Assembly: GCF_007670255.1 (NCBI RefSeq)
Contig: NZ_SZVS01000009.1
Coordinates: 1-64,000 of the forward strand
Reading direction: 5' to 3'
DNA: 64,000 bases
Source: Paenarthrobacter nicotinovorans
GTDB lineage: Bacteria > Actinomycetota > Actinomycetes > Actinomycetales > Micrococcaceae
Made by a program: the position numbers and the translations under genes. How positions within the stretch are numbered: the stretch's first letter is position 1; the number at the start of each line of letters is the position of its first letter. Below the pieces are notes generated by a model. It was not told the DNA's origin, ran no database searches, and saw only the letters and a program-made list of their open reading frames with translations. Of this stretch, positions 41,944 through 51,038 are shown piece after piece.

Positions 41944-42251
41944 GGTGCTCCGCTCCTCACATCGTTTTGTCCGGGGGCGTGCTCATCCGGCCGCGCGTTC
42001 CAGACGGGCTCCCTCCAGCCAATCAGTCGCCGGGGCCCTGAAACAGCCCGACACGCCGTGTTCTCAGGCTCGACGCCGGACGCGGTGAACAGCAACTGTA
42101 AGGAGCGGGCGCGTCCGGCCTCCGGGACGGTCGAGCCGGATTTCTCTGGCACGACGACGTCCGGCTGAGCGGGCGGCCGGTTAAGCGCACGACGGCGGGC
42201 GGGGCACCCAGCCCCGCCCGCCGTCGTCGAGCGTTTTTCGCTGAAGTATGG
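41944..42251. terminator. Gene-free region with purB-side hairpin at 42189-42227
   Basis: No gene is supported in these 308 bp. A perfect 17-bp hairpin (arms 42189-42205 and 42211-42227, 5-nt loop ACCCA) lies 25 bp past the purB stop and should terminate purB. Both arms contain the ACGACGGCGG seed. The remainder (41944-42180) holds the promoter of the phosphatase and no recognisable element. Confidence 0.65.
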
Positions 42252-43658
42252 CTACTTCAGGTGGTCCACCAACTTGTCGGCGATACCGGTGTACTTGCCC
42301 GGGGTCAGCGCAAGCAAGCGGGCTTCAGCGTCGGCGGAAAGCCCGAGGCTCTGGACGAATTCCTGCATGCGGGCACCGTCCACGCGCTGTCCACGGGTGA
42401 GGTCCTTGAGGCGTTCGTACGGGTTCTCCATGCCTTCGACGCCGGCAATGGCCTCGGCGCGCATGACCATCTGGATGGCTTCGCCCAGGACTTCCCAGTT
42501 GGTATCGAGGTCGCCTGCCAGGACTTCCTCGGCGACGTCCAGTGCCTTGAGGCCCTTGGCGACGTTGGAGATGGCAAGCAGTGAGTGGCCGAAAGCCACA
42601 CCAATGTTGCGCTGCGAGGAGGAATCGGTCAGGTCGCGCTGCCAGCGGGAGGTCACCAGCGTTGCGGCGAGGGTGTCCAGAAGGCCGTTGGAGATCTCCA
42701 GGTTGGCTTCGGCGTTCTCGAAGCGGATCGGGTTTACCTTGTGGGGCATGGTCGAGGAACCCGTGGCGCCTGCAACCGGGATCTGGCGGAAGTAGCCGAT
42801 GGAGATGTAGCTCCAGATGTCCGTGCAGACGTTGTGCAGGATGCGGTTGAAGCGGGCGATGTCGGCGTACAGCTCGGCCTGCCAGTCGTGGCTTTCGATC
42901 TGAGTGGTGAGCGGGTTCCACGTGAGGCCCAGGCCTTCGACGAAGGACTTTGCCACAGCTTCCCAATCAGCTCCCGGCACGGATGCGACGTGGGCGGCGT
43001 AGGTGCCGGTGGCGCCGTTGATCTTGCCAAGGAACTCGGTCTTGGCGATGCGTGAGAGCTGGCGGTTCAAGCGGTGCGCGATGACGGCCAGTTCCTTGCC
43101 CAGCGTGGTGGGGGTGGCGGGCTGGCCGTGCGTACGGGACAACATGGGCACTGAGCGGTTTTCCTCCGCCATGGCCTCGATCTGCTTCACCAATGCAGTG
43201 GCGTTGGGCAACCAGACGTCCTCCACGGCACCCTTGATTCCCACTGCGTAGGAGAGGTTGTTGATGTCCTCGGAGGTGCAGCCGAAGTGAACCATGGCAG
43301 TCAGGTTCTCGATGCCAATCGCGGGCAGGCGGCGGGCGATGTAGTACTCGACGGCCTTGACGTCGTGAACGGTGACAGCCTCGATCTCGGCGAGCTCATT
43401 GACCGAGGAAGCATCGAATTCGGTGACGATGGCGCGCAGCTGCGCAATCTGGGACTCGGACAGCGGGCCGGCGCCCGGAAGAACGGACTGGCTGGTCAGG
43501 TGGATAAGCCACTCAACTTCGACGTGAACGCGATCGCGGTTCAGCGCGGCCTCGGACAAGTAATCAACGAGGGGTGCGACGGCGGCACGGTAGCGGCCAT
43601 CAAGGGCGCCAAGGGCCAGGGGTTCGGAAGCGAGGGACACACGAGGGGATTCAGCCAT
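42252..43658 (-). CDS. purB: Adenylosuccinate lyase
   Basis: 468 residues, fumarase/aspartase superfamily. The signature GSSTMPHKVNPIRFENAEAN holds the flexible catalytic-Ser loop. LSRTHGQPATPTTLGKELAV carries the catalytic His region. It acts twice in purine synthesis, releasing fumarate from SAICAR and adenylosuccinate. Length and N-terminus fit the E. coli-type PurB rather than the shorter Bacillus type. It is monocistronic here. Confidence 0.95.
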   Translation of the reverse strand: MAESPRVSLASEPLALGALDGRYRAAVAPLVDYLSEAALNRDRVHVEVEWLIHLTSQSVLPGAGPLSESQIAQLRAIVTEFDASSVNELAEIEAVTVHDVKAVEYYIARRLPAIGIENLTAMVHFGCTSEDINNLSYAVGIKGAVEDVWLPNATALVKQIEAMAEENRSVPMLSRTHGQPATPTTLGKELAVIAHRLNRQLSRIAKTEFLGKINGATGTYAAHVASVPGADWEAVAKSFVEGLGLTWNPLTTQIESHDWQAELYADIARFNRILHNVCTDIWSYISIGYFRQIPVAGATGSSTMPHKVNPIRFENAEANLEISNGLLDTLAATLVTSRWQRDLTDSSSQRNIGVAFGHSLLAISNVAKGLKALDVAEEVLAGDLDTNWEVLGEAIQMVMRAEAIAGVEGMENPYERLKDLTRGQRVDGARMQEFVQSLGLSADAEARLLALTPGKYTGIADKLVDHLK

Positions 43659-43824
43659 GGTCCCTATTCTTTCATGCCCGGCACAGAGGCCTGAGTCGAT
43701 GACGGCGCTATGTGGATGAACGTCAGGTTATCCACATACGCAACTTCATTCCTTCCTTCCGTGCCTGCCCATCCGTAGCGTTTTGGCTACCGATCAGCAG
43801 AACGACCACTGGAGTACACCCGTC

Positions 43825-44136
43825 ATGAGCCTCGGCTTGATGCCTGCCGCCAATCCGCCCATCTTCGATCCTTCGGAATGTGCCTCCCGAAGCCACGAGG
43901 TCCAGCGGCTCGCATGGCGAATGAAGGATTGCGTTGATCAGGCAGACAGCGTCCTCGCATCACTGCGGAAGCTGCAGTTGGACGACTGGCAGTCCCCGGC
44001 CGGCCGGGCCTTCCGGACCACACTTGCCGTCCATGCCTCCGCGCTGATGAGGACCAGGGAGAGGCTCGATGGCGCAGCAGCTGTGGTCCTTCGGCATTCG
44101 CAGAACGTCTCTGTCTCCGGTGAGAGGGGGAACTGA
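43825..44136 (+). CDS. WXG100-like small helical protein
   Basis: 103 residues from ATG 43825 (GGAG 10 nt upstream; TTG 43783 is an alternative). The core is a helix-turn-helix hairpin with DDWQSPAGRAFRTTLAVHAS at the turn, where W-x-x-x-x-G stands in place of W-x-G; flanking helices are MKDCVDQADSVLASLRKLQL and LMRTRERLDGAAAVVLRHSQ. This is the size and shape of ESX/WXG100 proteins. It overlaps the next gene by 1 nt and may be its secretion partner. Confidence 0.65.
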   Translation: MSLGLMPAANPPIFDPSECASRSHEVQRLAWRMKDCVDQADSVLASLRKLQLDDWQSPAGRAFRTTLAVHASALMRTRERLDGAAAVVLRHSQNVSVSGERGN

Positions 44137-45482
44137 TGGCCGACGCAGCCCCCATCGGGGCCGGAGCAGCACCGAGGCCTTCACCGCCGCCGCCGGACGG
44201 CAGCCTCCGCATTCAGGGAGGAGTTGGCGGGATCTCTTTCCAGCTCGAAGAACTGGTGCGCGGAGCTGACCACCTCGACGCCATGGTTGGGCAGCTGCTG
44301 GGTATCGAAGAAGAGGCACGTCGCGTTCAGGATGCACTTATGCCGTATCTGCCCGACTCCTTCGAGTCAGGCTGTCTCGCCATCGACGAGGTAGCCGAAA
44401 GCCGCAAAGACGTAGGCCGGTTGCGCCAGGCCCTGGGCGACGTCAGCGCAAGCGTACTGGCCAGCCACCGGGATTATGTGGAAACTGAAGCGGGGAACAC
44501 ACGACTCCATCTTTTTGGGCCCGGGGCGATGATGTTCCCGGACCCGGGCCACCTCTTCCCCCTGGGCCGTGACCTCACTGAGGACATCTTGAACCTTGTA
44601 GTCAGCCCGGGTCTTGAAGCGGAGCAAGTACTCGGCCTCATGGTGGGCTCGCCGTTGCTTGCAGCCTTTCAACCCCGCCCGGTCAGCGTGACGAAGGTCG
44701 GAGAAACCGCCGAGGACGTGCAGCCTTCCTTGGCCGGGAGTCTCCGCCGCCTTGAGAAGGTCTACGACAGGAACAACGGCGAGATTGAGGTTATTGAGTT
44801 CGACAACAGCGGTTCATCTTCCTGGATGGTCCTGATTCCGGGCACGCAGCCCAATACGCCCTCAAGCAATCCTTTCGACATCCAGGGAATCGGCGAAGCA
44901 GTCGGCTATCGCTCCGAGGATGTCGCTCCCGCCGTCGCGCAGGCCTTGCGTGAAGCGGGGGCGGAGGCGGGGGACCAGGTGGTGGCGGTAGGGCACAGCC
45001 AAGGCGGCGTACACGCCATGAACTTGAGCCGGGACAAGGCGTTTCTCAGTGAATTCGACCTCAAATTTGTTCTCACTGCCGGGGCACCCGTTGGGGGCAT
45101 CGTTCCAGAGCCCGGCATCAGTTCCCTTCACTTGGAGCACGTGCAGGACTGGGTCCCGGGAACAGATGGCCACATGAACCCGGACACCAAGGACCGGGTG
45201 ACGGTAACGCTGACCGAGCACGTTCAGACGCCTGAAGGGGAAGGACCAGGCTTGGGCCCAGGGCACAACCAAGAGAACTATGCGAAGGGAGCCGAATTGG
45301 TCGCGGCCAGCGACGATCCATCACTAGTGGCATCCACTGCGGCGTTCGCGGGCGTGGTCGGAGCTGGCGGCGCAGCCAAGGTCACCAGGTTCAAGCTCAC
45401 CCGTGATCCGCTCCCTGATCGTCGGAACAGCTTGACGGTTCCCGGCCTTCCCGAATCGCGTTCTACGGCTGGTTCCCGATGA
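44136..45482 (+). CDS. Alpha/beta-hydrolase (lipase-like) with N-terminal helical domain
   Basis: 448 residues. A helical N-terminal part (about 40-140: FQLEELVRGADHLDAMVGQL, RKDVGRLRQALGDVSASVLA) resembles the bundles of type VII substrates. The hydrolase domain (about 200-400) has VLIPGTQPNTPSS, the nucleophile elbow AVGHSQGGVHAMNL and a late GHNQENY histidine. No Sec signal is visible. With the WXG100-like gene directly upstream, it could be a secreted lipase/esterase effector; no ESX core genes are in the window. Confidence 0.72.
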   Translation: MADAAPIGAGAAPRPSPPPPDGSLRIQGGVGGISFQLEELVRGADHLDAMVGQLLGIEEEARRVQDALMPYLPDSFESGCLAIDEVAESRKDVGRLRQALGDVSASVLASHRDYVETEAGNTRLHLFGPGAMMFPDPGHLFPLGRDLTEDILNLVVSPGLEAEQVLGLMVGSPLLAAFQPRPVSVTKVGETAEDVQPSLAGSLRRLEKVYDRNNGEIEVIEFDNSGSSSWMVLIPGTQPNTPSSNPFDIQGIGEAVGYRSEDVAPAVAQALREAGAEAGDQVVAVGHSQGGVHAMNLSRDKAFLSEFDLKFVLTAGAPVGGIVPEPGISSLHLEHVQDWVPGTDGHMNPDTKDRVTVTLTEHVQTPEGEGPGLGPGHNQENYAKGAELVAASDDPSLVASTAAFAGVVGAGGAAKVTRFKLTRDPLPDRRNSLTVPGLPESRSTAGSR

Positions 45483-45485
45483 TTC

Positions 45486-45914
45486 CTACCGCTTGCGTGC
45501 GCCCGGAATGAGTCCCGCCACCATGGAGATGATGCTGATGATGATTGACGCGAGGATCGCAGTCCAGAAGAAGGAATCAAGGGTCAAATGCACCGGTGTG
45601 AAACTGCTCAACCATGCAGTGAGGTACAACATTGCCGCGTTGATCACGATCGTAAAAAGGCCCAAGGTCAGGATCGTCACCGGCAGCGACAAAATCTTCA
45701 CCAAGGGGCGAACGAATGCGTTGACCACACCGAAAATGAGCCCGATAAACAGGTATCCCAGAATAATGCCGGCCGTGTCGGCGCCCTGCGTGAGCCCTGC
45801 ATGTGCCGCTGCTGACTCCGTAGCGGTGGTGTTGATGTCCATACCTGGCAACAGCCAGGTAGCAACCCAAAGAGCCAGCCCATTAACGAGGACGCGGATG
45901 ATGAATGAACCCAT
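45486..45914 (-). CDS. Phage-holin-family (DUF360/YvlD) membrane protein
   Basis: 142 residues with four hydrophobic segments: IIRVLVNGLALWVATWLLPG, GIILGYLFIGLIFGVVNAFV, LSLPVTILTLGLFTIVINAA and FFWTAILASIIISIISMVAG. The spacing and FVRPLVKILSLPVTILTLGL are diagnostic of the YvlD/phage holin family IV group, which in chromosomes is not phage-linked. The start ATG 45914 is set by the family N-terminus MGSFIIRVLVN. Confidence 0.88.
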   Translation of the reverse strand: MGSFIIRVLVNGLALWVATWLLPGMDINTTATESAAAHAGLTQGADTAGIILGYLFIGLIFGVVNAFVRPLVKILSLPVTILTLGLFTIVINAAMLYLTAWLSSFTPVHLTLDSFFWTAILASIIISIISMVAGLIPGARKR

Positions 45915-46004
45915 AGGTCCATCGTTCCACACGCACCTGTGCCCTGGCTGGGCGACTCCCCAAGCCTCTGCGTTCGCGGCGAGGGTACAAGTAGGCTTGA
46001 AGCC

Positions 46005-47123
46005 ATGACTACTACTGACAACGCACCGGAGGGCGTACTCCCTCGACCGGTCGTGGACAGGCTTCCCAAATACGCCGCAGGTAAACCGCCAGCAGCGATT
46101 GAAGGCCTTACCAGCTACAAATTGTCGTCCAATGAAAACCCGCTGGCCCCGATACCTGCAGTGTTGCAGGCAATCGCGGACCAGACCGACATCAACCGCT
46201 ACCCTGACCCCTTGGCAACGAAGCTCAGGACGGCCCTTGCAGGATTCCTTGACGTCCCAGCTGACGATGTCGTCACGGGCGCCGGAAGCCTGGGGGCACT
46301 GAACCAGATCCTTGCCACCTTCGCCGGCCAAAATGACGATGGCAAGGCAGATGAGGTGATCTATGCCTGGCGTTCGTTCGAGGCCTACCCCATCTGTGTC
46401 GGCCTCGCAGGCGCAGCCAGTGTGCAGATTCCCTTGCTGGCAGACGGCCGCCATGATCTCGACACCATGGCGGCGGCAGTTACTGTCCGCACCAAGGTGA
46501 TCCTGTTGTGCACGCCCAACAACCCCACCGGGCCCATCCTCACCGCCGAGGAAACGGAACGCTTTATCCGCTCGGTTCCGCCGCATGTGGTGGTGGTCAT
46601 TGATGAGGCCTATCAGGAATTCGTACGTGACCCGGAAGCTGTAGACGGCATCAAGTTGTACCGGAAATACCCCAATGTCATAGTTCTCCGGACATTCTCG
46701 AAGGCCCATGGCCTTGCTGGCCTGCGCGTGGGGTACAGCGTTTCCGGGCCGGCTCTCACCCAACATCTCCGGGTGACGGCCACGCCCTTTGCGGTATCAC
46801 AAATCGCGGAGCGCGCCGCAGTCACTTCACTTGAGAATTTCGACCAGGTTGTGGAAAGGGTACAAAGCCTGGTGGTCGAACGGGACCGGGTGACGGCAGG
46901 GCTGCGGGACTTGGGTTGGTTTGTCCCCGAGGCTCAAGGCAACTTCATTTGGTTGAATCTCGGCGAGAACAGTGCTGAGTTTGCGGCCTTGGCAGGTGAA
47001 CAAGCTTTGTCCGTGCGCGCCTTCGCCAATGAAGGAGTCCGCGTCAGCATCGGTGAGGTGGAAGCCAACACCCGATTCCTGAATCTCTGTGCAGGTTATA
47101 CAAAGGCGCCGCTGGGTTCCTAG
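46005..47123 (+). CDS. hisC: Histidinol-phosphate / aromatic aminotransferase
   Basis: 372 residues, PLP fold type I. Motifs are KLSSNENPLAP, GAGSLGALNQIL, CTPNNPTGPI, DEAYQEFVRDP and the lysine segment LRTFSKAHGLAGLRVGYSV. In actinobacteria this branch includes HisC2/Pat enzymes that also transaminate aromatic 2-oxoacids; it is not next to other his genes, which favours the aromatic role. It precedes the bkd operon but is separated by a palindrome. Confidence 0.85.
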   Translation: MTTTDNAPEGVLPRPVVDRLPKYAAGKPPAAIEGLTSYKLSSNENPLAPIPAVLQAIADQTDINRYPDPLATKLRTALAGFLDVPADDVVTGAGSLGALNQILATFAGQNDDGKADEVIYAWRSFEAYPICVGLAGAASVQIPLLADGRHDLDTMAAAVTVRTKVILLCTPNNPTGPILTAEETERFIRSVPPHVVVVIDEAYQEFVRDPEAVDGIKLYRKYPNVIVLRTFSKAHGLAGLRVGYSVSGPALTQHLRVTATPFAVSQIAERAAVTSLENFDQVVERVQSLVVERDRVTAGLRDLGWFVPEAQGNFIWLNLGENSAEFAALAGEQALSVRAFANEGVRVSIGEVEANTRFLNLCAGYTKAPLGS

Positions 47124-47147
47124 CGGTTAACAAATGCGGAATCCGAA

Positions 47148-47167
47148 CTTACTGCCGATAAAGTAAG
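47148..47167. promoter_or_regulatory. Dyad CTTACT-N8-AGTAAG upstream of bkd operon
   Basis: A perfect 6+8+6 inverted repeat 25 bp after the hisC stop and about 107 bp before bkdA. It is a candidate operator for an Lrp/BkdR-like or TetR regulator, none of which is adjacent. Confidence 0.4.
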
Positions 47168-47183
47168 GGACGAAAGCCAAAAG

Positions 47184-47219
47184 TATGCCCGTTCCGGAAT
47201 GCATTCCGGAACGGGCATA
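47184..47219. terminator. 36-bp perfect palindrome, hisC terminator or operator
   Basis: The two 18-nt halves 47184-47201 and 47202-47219 are exact complements with no spacer; the sub-element TTCCGGAA is itself repeated on both sides of the central ATGCAT. As RNA it would form a strong hairpin with a minimal loop. It lies between hisC and bkdA and could stop hisC transcripts or bind a regulator. Confidence 0.65.
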
Positions 47220-47273
47220 TATCCCAGCGACAGACATTGCCCGGCGTTAGCCACGGCAAAGCAAGGAGACGGA

Positions 47274-48467
47274 ATGGGCTCGACACAACTGCCCCCCGGG
47301 ACGGAAGACTCTCTCGCGGCGACCACCGCGTTGGCAGCCGCACCAGGCGAAGCCACGGACATGGTGCAGTTGCTCGGACCCGACGGGACGCTGGGCTCGG
47401 ACCCGATCTTCTCGGACTACGCCAAGCGAATTGATCCGGAAAAGCTCCGTGTTTTCTACACCGACATGGCAAAGATCCGTCGCTTCGACCAGGAATCCAC
47501 CGCCCTCCAGCGCCAGGGCGAGCTCGCTTTGTGGGTCCCCCTGACGGGCCAGGAAGCGGCCCAGATCGGCTCCGGTCACGCCAGCCAACCGCAGGACTAC
47601 ATTTTCCCCACGTACCGTGAGCACGGAGTGGCCCTTGTCCGGAACGTAGACCTCGCAGAGTTGTTGAAGCAGTTTCGTGGGGTGTCCAACGGTGGATGGG
47701 ATCCGCGCGAGAACAATTTCCACCTGTACACACTCGTACTCGCAGCGCAGACGCTTCATGCCGTGGGCTATGCCATGGGCGTCCAACGGGACCAGAAAAC
47801 AGCGGCCGCCACGGATTCAACGGATCCCAAAGCCGCCGTCATGGCCTACTTCGGGGATGGCGCCAGCTCGGAAGGCGACGTCCATGAGTCCATGGTGTTT
47901 GCTGCCTCCTATGACGCACCGGTGGTGTTCTTCTGCCAAAACAACCACTGGGCAATTTCCGTACCAACCGAGGTTCAGACCAAGGTTCCACTCTCCAACC
48001 GTGCCAAGGGCTATGGTTTCCCGGGTATTCGGGTGGACGGCAACGATGTCATTGCCGTCCATGCCGTCACCGAATGGGCCCTGGAGCACGCCCGCGAAGG
48101 GCGTGGCCCGGTCCTGATTGAGGCATACACCTACCGGGTGGGTGCACACACCACGGCCGACGACCCCACCAAATACAGGGAGTCCGCCGAAGAAGCCGCT
48201 TGGCGGGAAAAGGATCCGCTGGACCGTTTGGAGAAATACCTTCGTGCCGAAGGTCTCGCCGACGATGCGTTCTTCGACCAGGTCAAGGCCGAAGGCGACG
48301 AACTGGCCAAGTACGTTCGCAGCACCACGCACGGGCTGGAAGTCCCGGACATCCGCCAGGCGTTTGCCAGCGTCTACGCCGAGCAGCATCCGCTGATTGC
48401 AGAGGAATTGGCCTGGTTCGAGGAGTACTCGGCCGGCTTCGAGAGCGACCAGGAGGCATCCAACTGA
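47274..48467 (+). CDS. bkdA: Branched-chain 2-oxoacid dehydrogenase E1 alpha
   Basis: 397 residues from ATG 47274 (SD AAGGAG). The thiamine-diphosphate motif GDGASSEGDVHESMVFAASY ends in a run leading to CQNN, and YRVGAHTTADDP is the phosphorylation-loop region typical of BCKDH rather than homodimeric AceE. It decarboxylates branched 2-oxoacids with E1 beta. bkdB begins in a 1-nt overlap. Confidence 0.9.
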   Translation: MGSTQLPPGTEDSLAATTALAAAPGEATDMVQLLGPDGTLGSDPIFSDYAKRIDPEKLRVFYTDMAKIRRFDQESTALQRQGELALWVPLTGQEAAQIGSGHASQPQDYIFPTYREHGVALVRNVDLAELLKQFRGVSNGGWDPRENNFHLYTLVLAAQTLHAVGYAMGVQRDQKTAAATDSTDPKAAVMAYFGDGASSEGDVHESMVFAASYDAPVVFFCQNNHWAISVPTEVQTKVPLSNRAKGYGFPGIRVDGNDVIAVHAVTEWALEHAREGRGPVLIEAYTYRVGAHTTADDPTKYRESAEEAAWREKDPLDRLEKYLRAEGLADDAFFDQVKAEGDELAKYVRSTTHGLEVPDIRQAFASVYAEQHPLIAEELAWFEEYSAGFESDQEASN

Positions 48468-49447
48468 TGGCAACAATGACCATCGCCAAGGCCATCAACG
48501 AGGGTCTCCGCGCAACGTTGACGAAGAACCCCAAGTCGCTCCTGATGGGTGAGGATATCGGCCACCTGGGTGGCGTTTACCGGGTTACTGATGGCCTCAT
48601 CAAGGAATTCGGCGACGACCGCGTCCTTGACACCCCACTGGCTGAGTCCGGCATCGTGGGCACTGCCATCGGACTTGCCCTGCGGGGATACTCGCCAGTG
48701 TGTGAGATCCAGTTCGACGGCTTCGTCTACCCGGCTTTCAACCAGATCACCACCCAGCTTGCAAAAATCCATGCCCGGAGCCTGGGCAAGCTGACTGTTC
48801 CTGTTGTCATCCGAATTCCGTACGGCGGAGGGATCGGCTCCATCGAGCACCACTCAGAGTCGCCGGAAGCACTCTTTGCCCACACCGCGGGCCTGCGCAT
48901 CATCAGCCCTTCCAACGCCCATGACGCTTACTGGATGATCCAGAAGGCCGTGGAGTGCAAGGACCCGGTGATCTTCTTCGAACCAAAGCGCCGGTATTGG
49001 CTCAAGGGCGAGGTCGACGTCGAGAGCCCGGGTCTTTCCGAGGACCCGTTCAAGGCCCACGTCGTCCGTGAAGGTACCGACGCCACCATCGTGGCGTACG
49101 GCCCGTTGGTGCCCGTCGCGTTGGCGGCAGCAAACGCTGCCACGGAGGACGGACGAAGCATCGAGGTCATCGACCTCCGTTCCATCTCCCCCTTGGATTT
49201 CGACACGGTGGAAGCTTCGGTCAAGAAGACCGGCAGGTTGATTGTCGCCCACGAGGCCCCAACCTTCGGCGGGATCGGCGGTGAGATCGCGGCACGCATC
49301 AGCGAGCGGGCGTTCCTGCACCTCGAAGCCCCGGTAATCCGTGTGGGCGGCTTCCACATGCCCTACCCGGTCGCCAAGGTGGAGGAGGACTACTTGCCGG
49401 ACATCGACAAGATCCTCGAAGCCCTGGACCGCTCCCTGGCCTACTGA
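48467..49447 (+). CDS. bkdB: Branched-chain 2-oxoacid dehydrogenase E1 beta
   Basis: 326 residues: TIAKAINEGLRATLTKNPKS, MGEDIGHLGGVYRVT, LAESGIVGTAIGLALRGYSP, IPYGGGIGSIEHHSESPEAL and the C-terminal VAHEAPTFGGIGGEIAARI are the transketolase-like E1 beta signature. It forms the alpha2beta2 E1. ATGA-type junction with bkdA (TGATGG). Confidence 0.92.
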   Translation: MATMTIAKAINEGLRATLTKNPKSLLMGEDIGHLGGVYRVTDGLIKEFGDDRVLDTPLAESGIVGTAIGLALRGYSPVCEIQFDGFVYPAFNQITTQLAKIHARSLGKLTVPVVIRIPYGGGIGSIEHHSESPEALFAHTAGLRIISPSNAHDAYWMIQKAVECKDPVIFFEPKRRYWLKGEVDVESPGLSEDPFKAHVVREGTDATIVAYGPLVPVALAAANAATEDGRSIEVIDLRSISPLDFDTVEASVKKTGRLIVAHEAPTFGGIGGEIAARISERAFLHLEAPVIRVGGFHMPYPVAKVEEDYLPDIDKILEALDRSLAY

Positions 49448-49505
49448 AAACCTGCCCTGATCCTGCCCGGCATCTCTGCCTGGTAACCGGAAATCGAGGA
49501 CCACT

Positions 49506-51038
49506 GTGACTGTAAAGAAATTCAACCTGCCGGATGTCGGAGAAGGCCTGACCGAGGCCGAGGTAGTTGCCTGGAAGGTCAAGCCGGGCGACACCGTTGC
49601 CATCAACGACGTCCTCTGCGAGATCGAGACCGCCAAGTCGCTCGTTGAGTTGCCGTCCCCGTTTGCCGGCACGGTCACCGAGTTGCTGGTCGAGGAAGGC
49701 ATCACCGTGGAGGTGGGCACGGCGATCATCGCCGTTTCGGAGGGCCAGGAAGGCGTCAACGGCACCGCACCGGAGGCTCCCGGAGCGGAAGAAACCTTCA
49801 CCCCCGTCTACGGCAAGCTCACGGCGGAGGCCGGGGAGCAGCCGGCCGGCGGTCCATTGGTGGGTTCCGGACCCAAGGCCGACGCCGTCAAACGCCGTGC
49901 CCGCAAACGGCCAACCGGCGCAGTCGTTGAGGCCGCCGGCGTCGCCGAAAACGCCGAAGGTGCCGTCCAGGACAACCAAGCGGTTCTGGCGGCAAAAGCA
50001 GCCGAAACACCCGTCCCGCATCGTCCGACGGCGGCACGCGCCGTCGTCGAGCCTGCACAGCAGGTGCCGTCCCCGGCGGTGCAGCAGCCGGCAGCGACCC
50101 GCGGTGCCGCTATCAGCGGCACCATCAGTGGTCTGGTCAACAAGGTTTTGGCGAAGCCGCCGGTGCGCAAGTTCGCCCGGGATCTTGGCATCGACCTCGC
50201 TGACGTTGTCGCTACCGGGCAACGGGGTGAGGTGACCCGGGAGGACCTGGTGAGCTACCAGGCCCAGCGCGATGCTGAGCACGATCAGGCCGACACTTTC
50301 TGGGGCGCCTCAAGGAAGCCGCAGGACCAGCGGGTGGAGCGCGTTCCGGTCAAGGGCGTGCGTAAAGCGACCGCCAAGGCAATGGTGGACTCAGCGTTTT
50401 CGGCGCCCCACGTGAGCATTTTCGTGGATGTCGATGCCAGCCGGACCATGGAGTTCGTCAAGCGCCTGAAGGTTTCCCGCGATTTCGAGGGCATCAAGAT
50501 CTCGCCGCTGCTTATCCTCGCCAAGGCGGTCATTTGGGCGGCAGCCCGCAACCCCAGCGTCAACGCCACATGGGTGGAAGATGCTGATGGCAAGGGTGGC
50601 GCCGAGATCCAGATCAAGCACTTCATGAATCTGGGCATCGCAGCAGCAACCCCGCGCGGGCTCATGGTTCCCAACATCAAGGATGCACAGGACCTTTCCC
50701 TCAAGGAGCTGGCGCTGGCACTTAATGAGCTGGCTACCAAGGCCCGGGCGGGTAAGACTCAGCCTGCCGAGATGCAGGGCGGAACCTTGACCATCACCAA
50801 CATCGGCGCCCTGGGCATTGATACGGGCACGCCGATCATTAATCCGGGCGAGGTGGCCATCATTGCGTTTGGAACCATCAAGCAGAAGCCGTGGGTACTG
50901 GACGGCGAAGTAATTCCGCGGTGGATCACCACCCTGGGTGGTTCCTTCGACCACCGCGTGGTGGACGGCGACTTGTCGGCACGCTTCATGGCAGATGTCG
51001 CGGCCATTCTCGAAGAACCGGCACTGTTGCTTGATTGA
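49506..51038 (+). CDS. bkdC: Dihydrolipoamide acyltransferase E2 of branched-chain 2-oxoacid dehydrogenase
   Basis: 510 residues from GTG 49506. One lipoyl domain (1-80) with the lipoylated Lys44 in [10 protein letters not shown], an Ala/Pro/Gly-rich linker, a peripheral-subunit-binding domain (about 215-255, [20 protein letters not shown]) and the catalytic core with the active-site His in [17 protein letters not shown]. It transfers the acyl group to CoA. No E3 is encoded next to it, so it presumably shares lpd with other complexes. Confidence 0.93.
   Translation: MTVKKFNLPDVGEGLTEAEVVAWKVKPGDTVAINDVLCEIETAKSLVELPSPFAGTVTELLVEEGITVEVGTAIIAVSEGQEGVNGTAPEAPGAEETFTPVYGKLTAEAGEQPAGGPLVGSGPKADAVKRRARKRPTGAVVEAAGVAENAEGAVQDNQAVLAAKAAETPVPHRPTAARAVVEPAQQVPSPAVQQPAATRGAAISGTISGLVNKVLAKPPVRKFARDLGIDLADVVATGQRGEVTREDLVSYQAQRDAEHDQADTFWGASRKPQDQRVERVPVKGVRKATAKAMVDSAFSAPHVSIFVDVDASRTMEFVKRLKVSRDFEGIKISPLLILAKAVIWAAARNPSVNATWVEDADGKGGAEIQIKHFMNLGIAAATPRGLMVPNIKDAQDLSLKELALALNELATKARAGKTQPAEMQGGTLTITNIGALGIDTGTPIINPGEVAIIAFGTIKQKPWVLDGEVIPRWITTLGGSFDHRVVDGDLSARFMADVAAILEEPALLLD

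Noticed and set aside
41944..42180. Possible tRNA or small RNA in the gap before purB
   Set aside because: I could not find a cloverleaf with TTC and acceptor-stem pairing; only the hairpin at 42189-42227 is supported.
45915..46766. Long minus-strand extension upstream of the holin-like gene
   Set aside because: It runs antisense to hisC; the family N-terminus and the membrane segments begin at ATG 45914.
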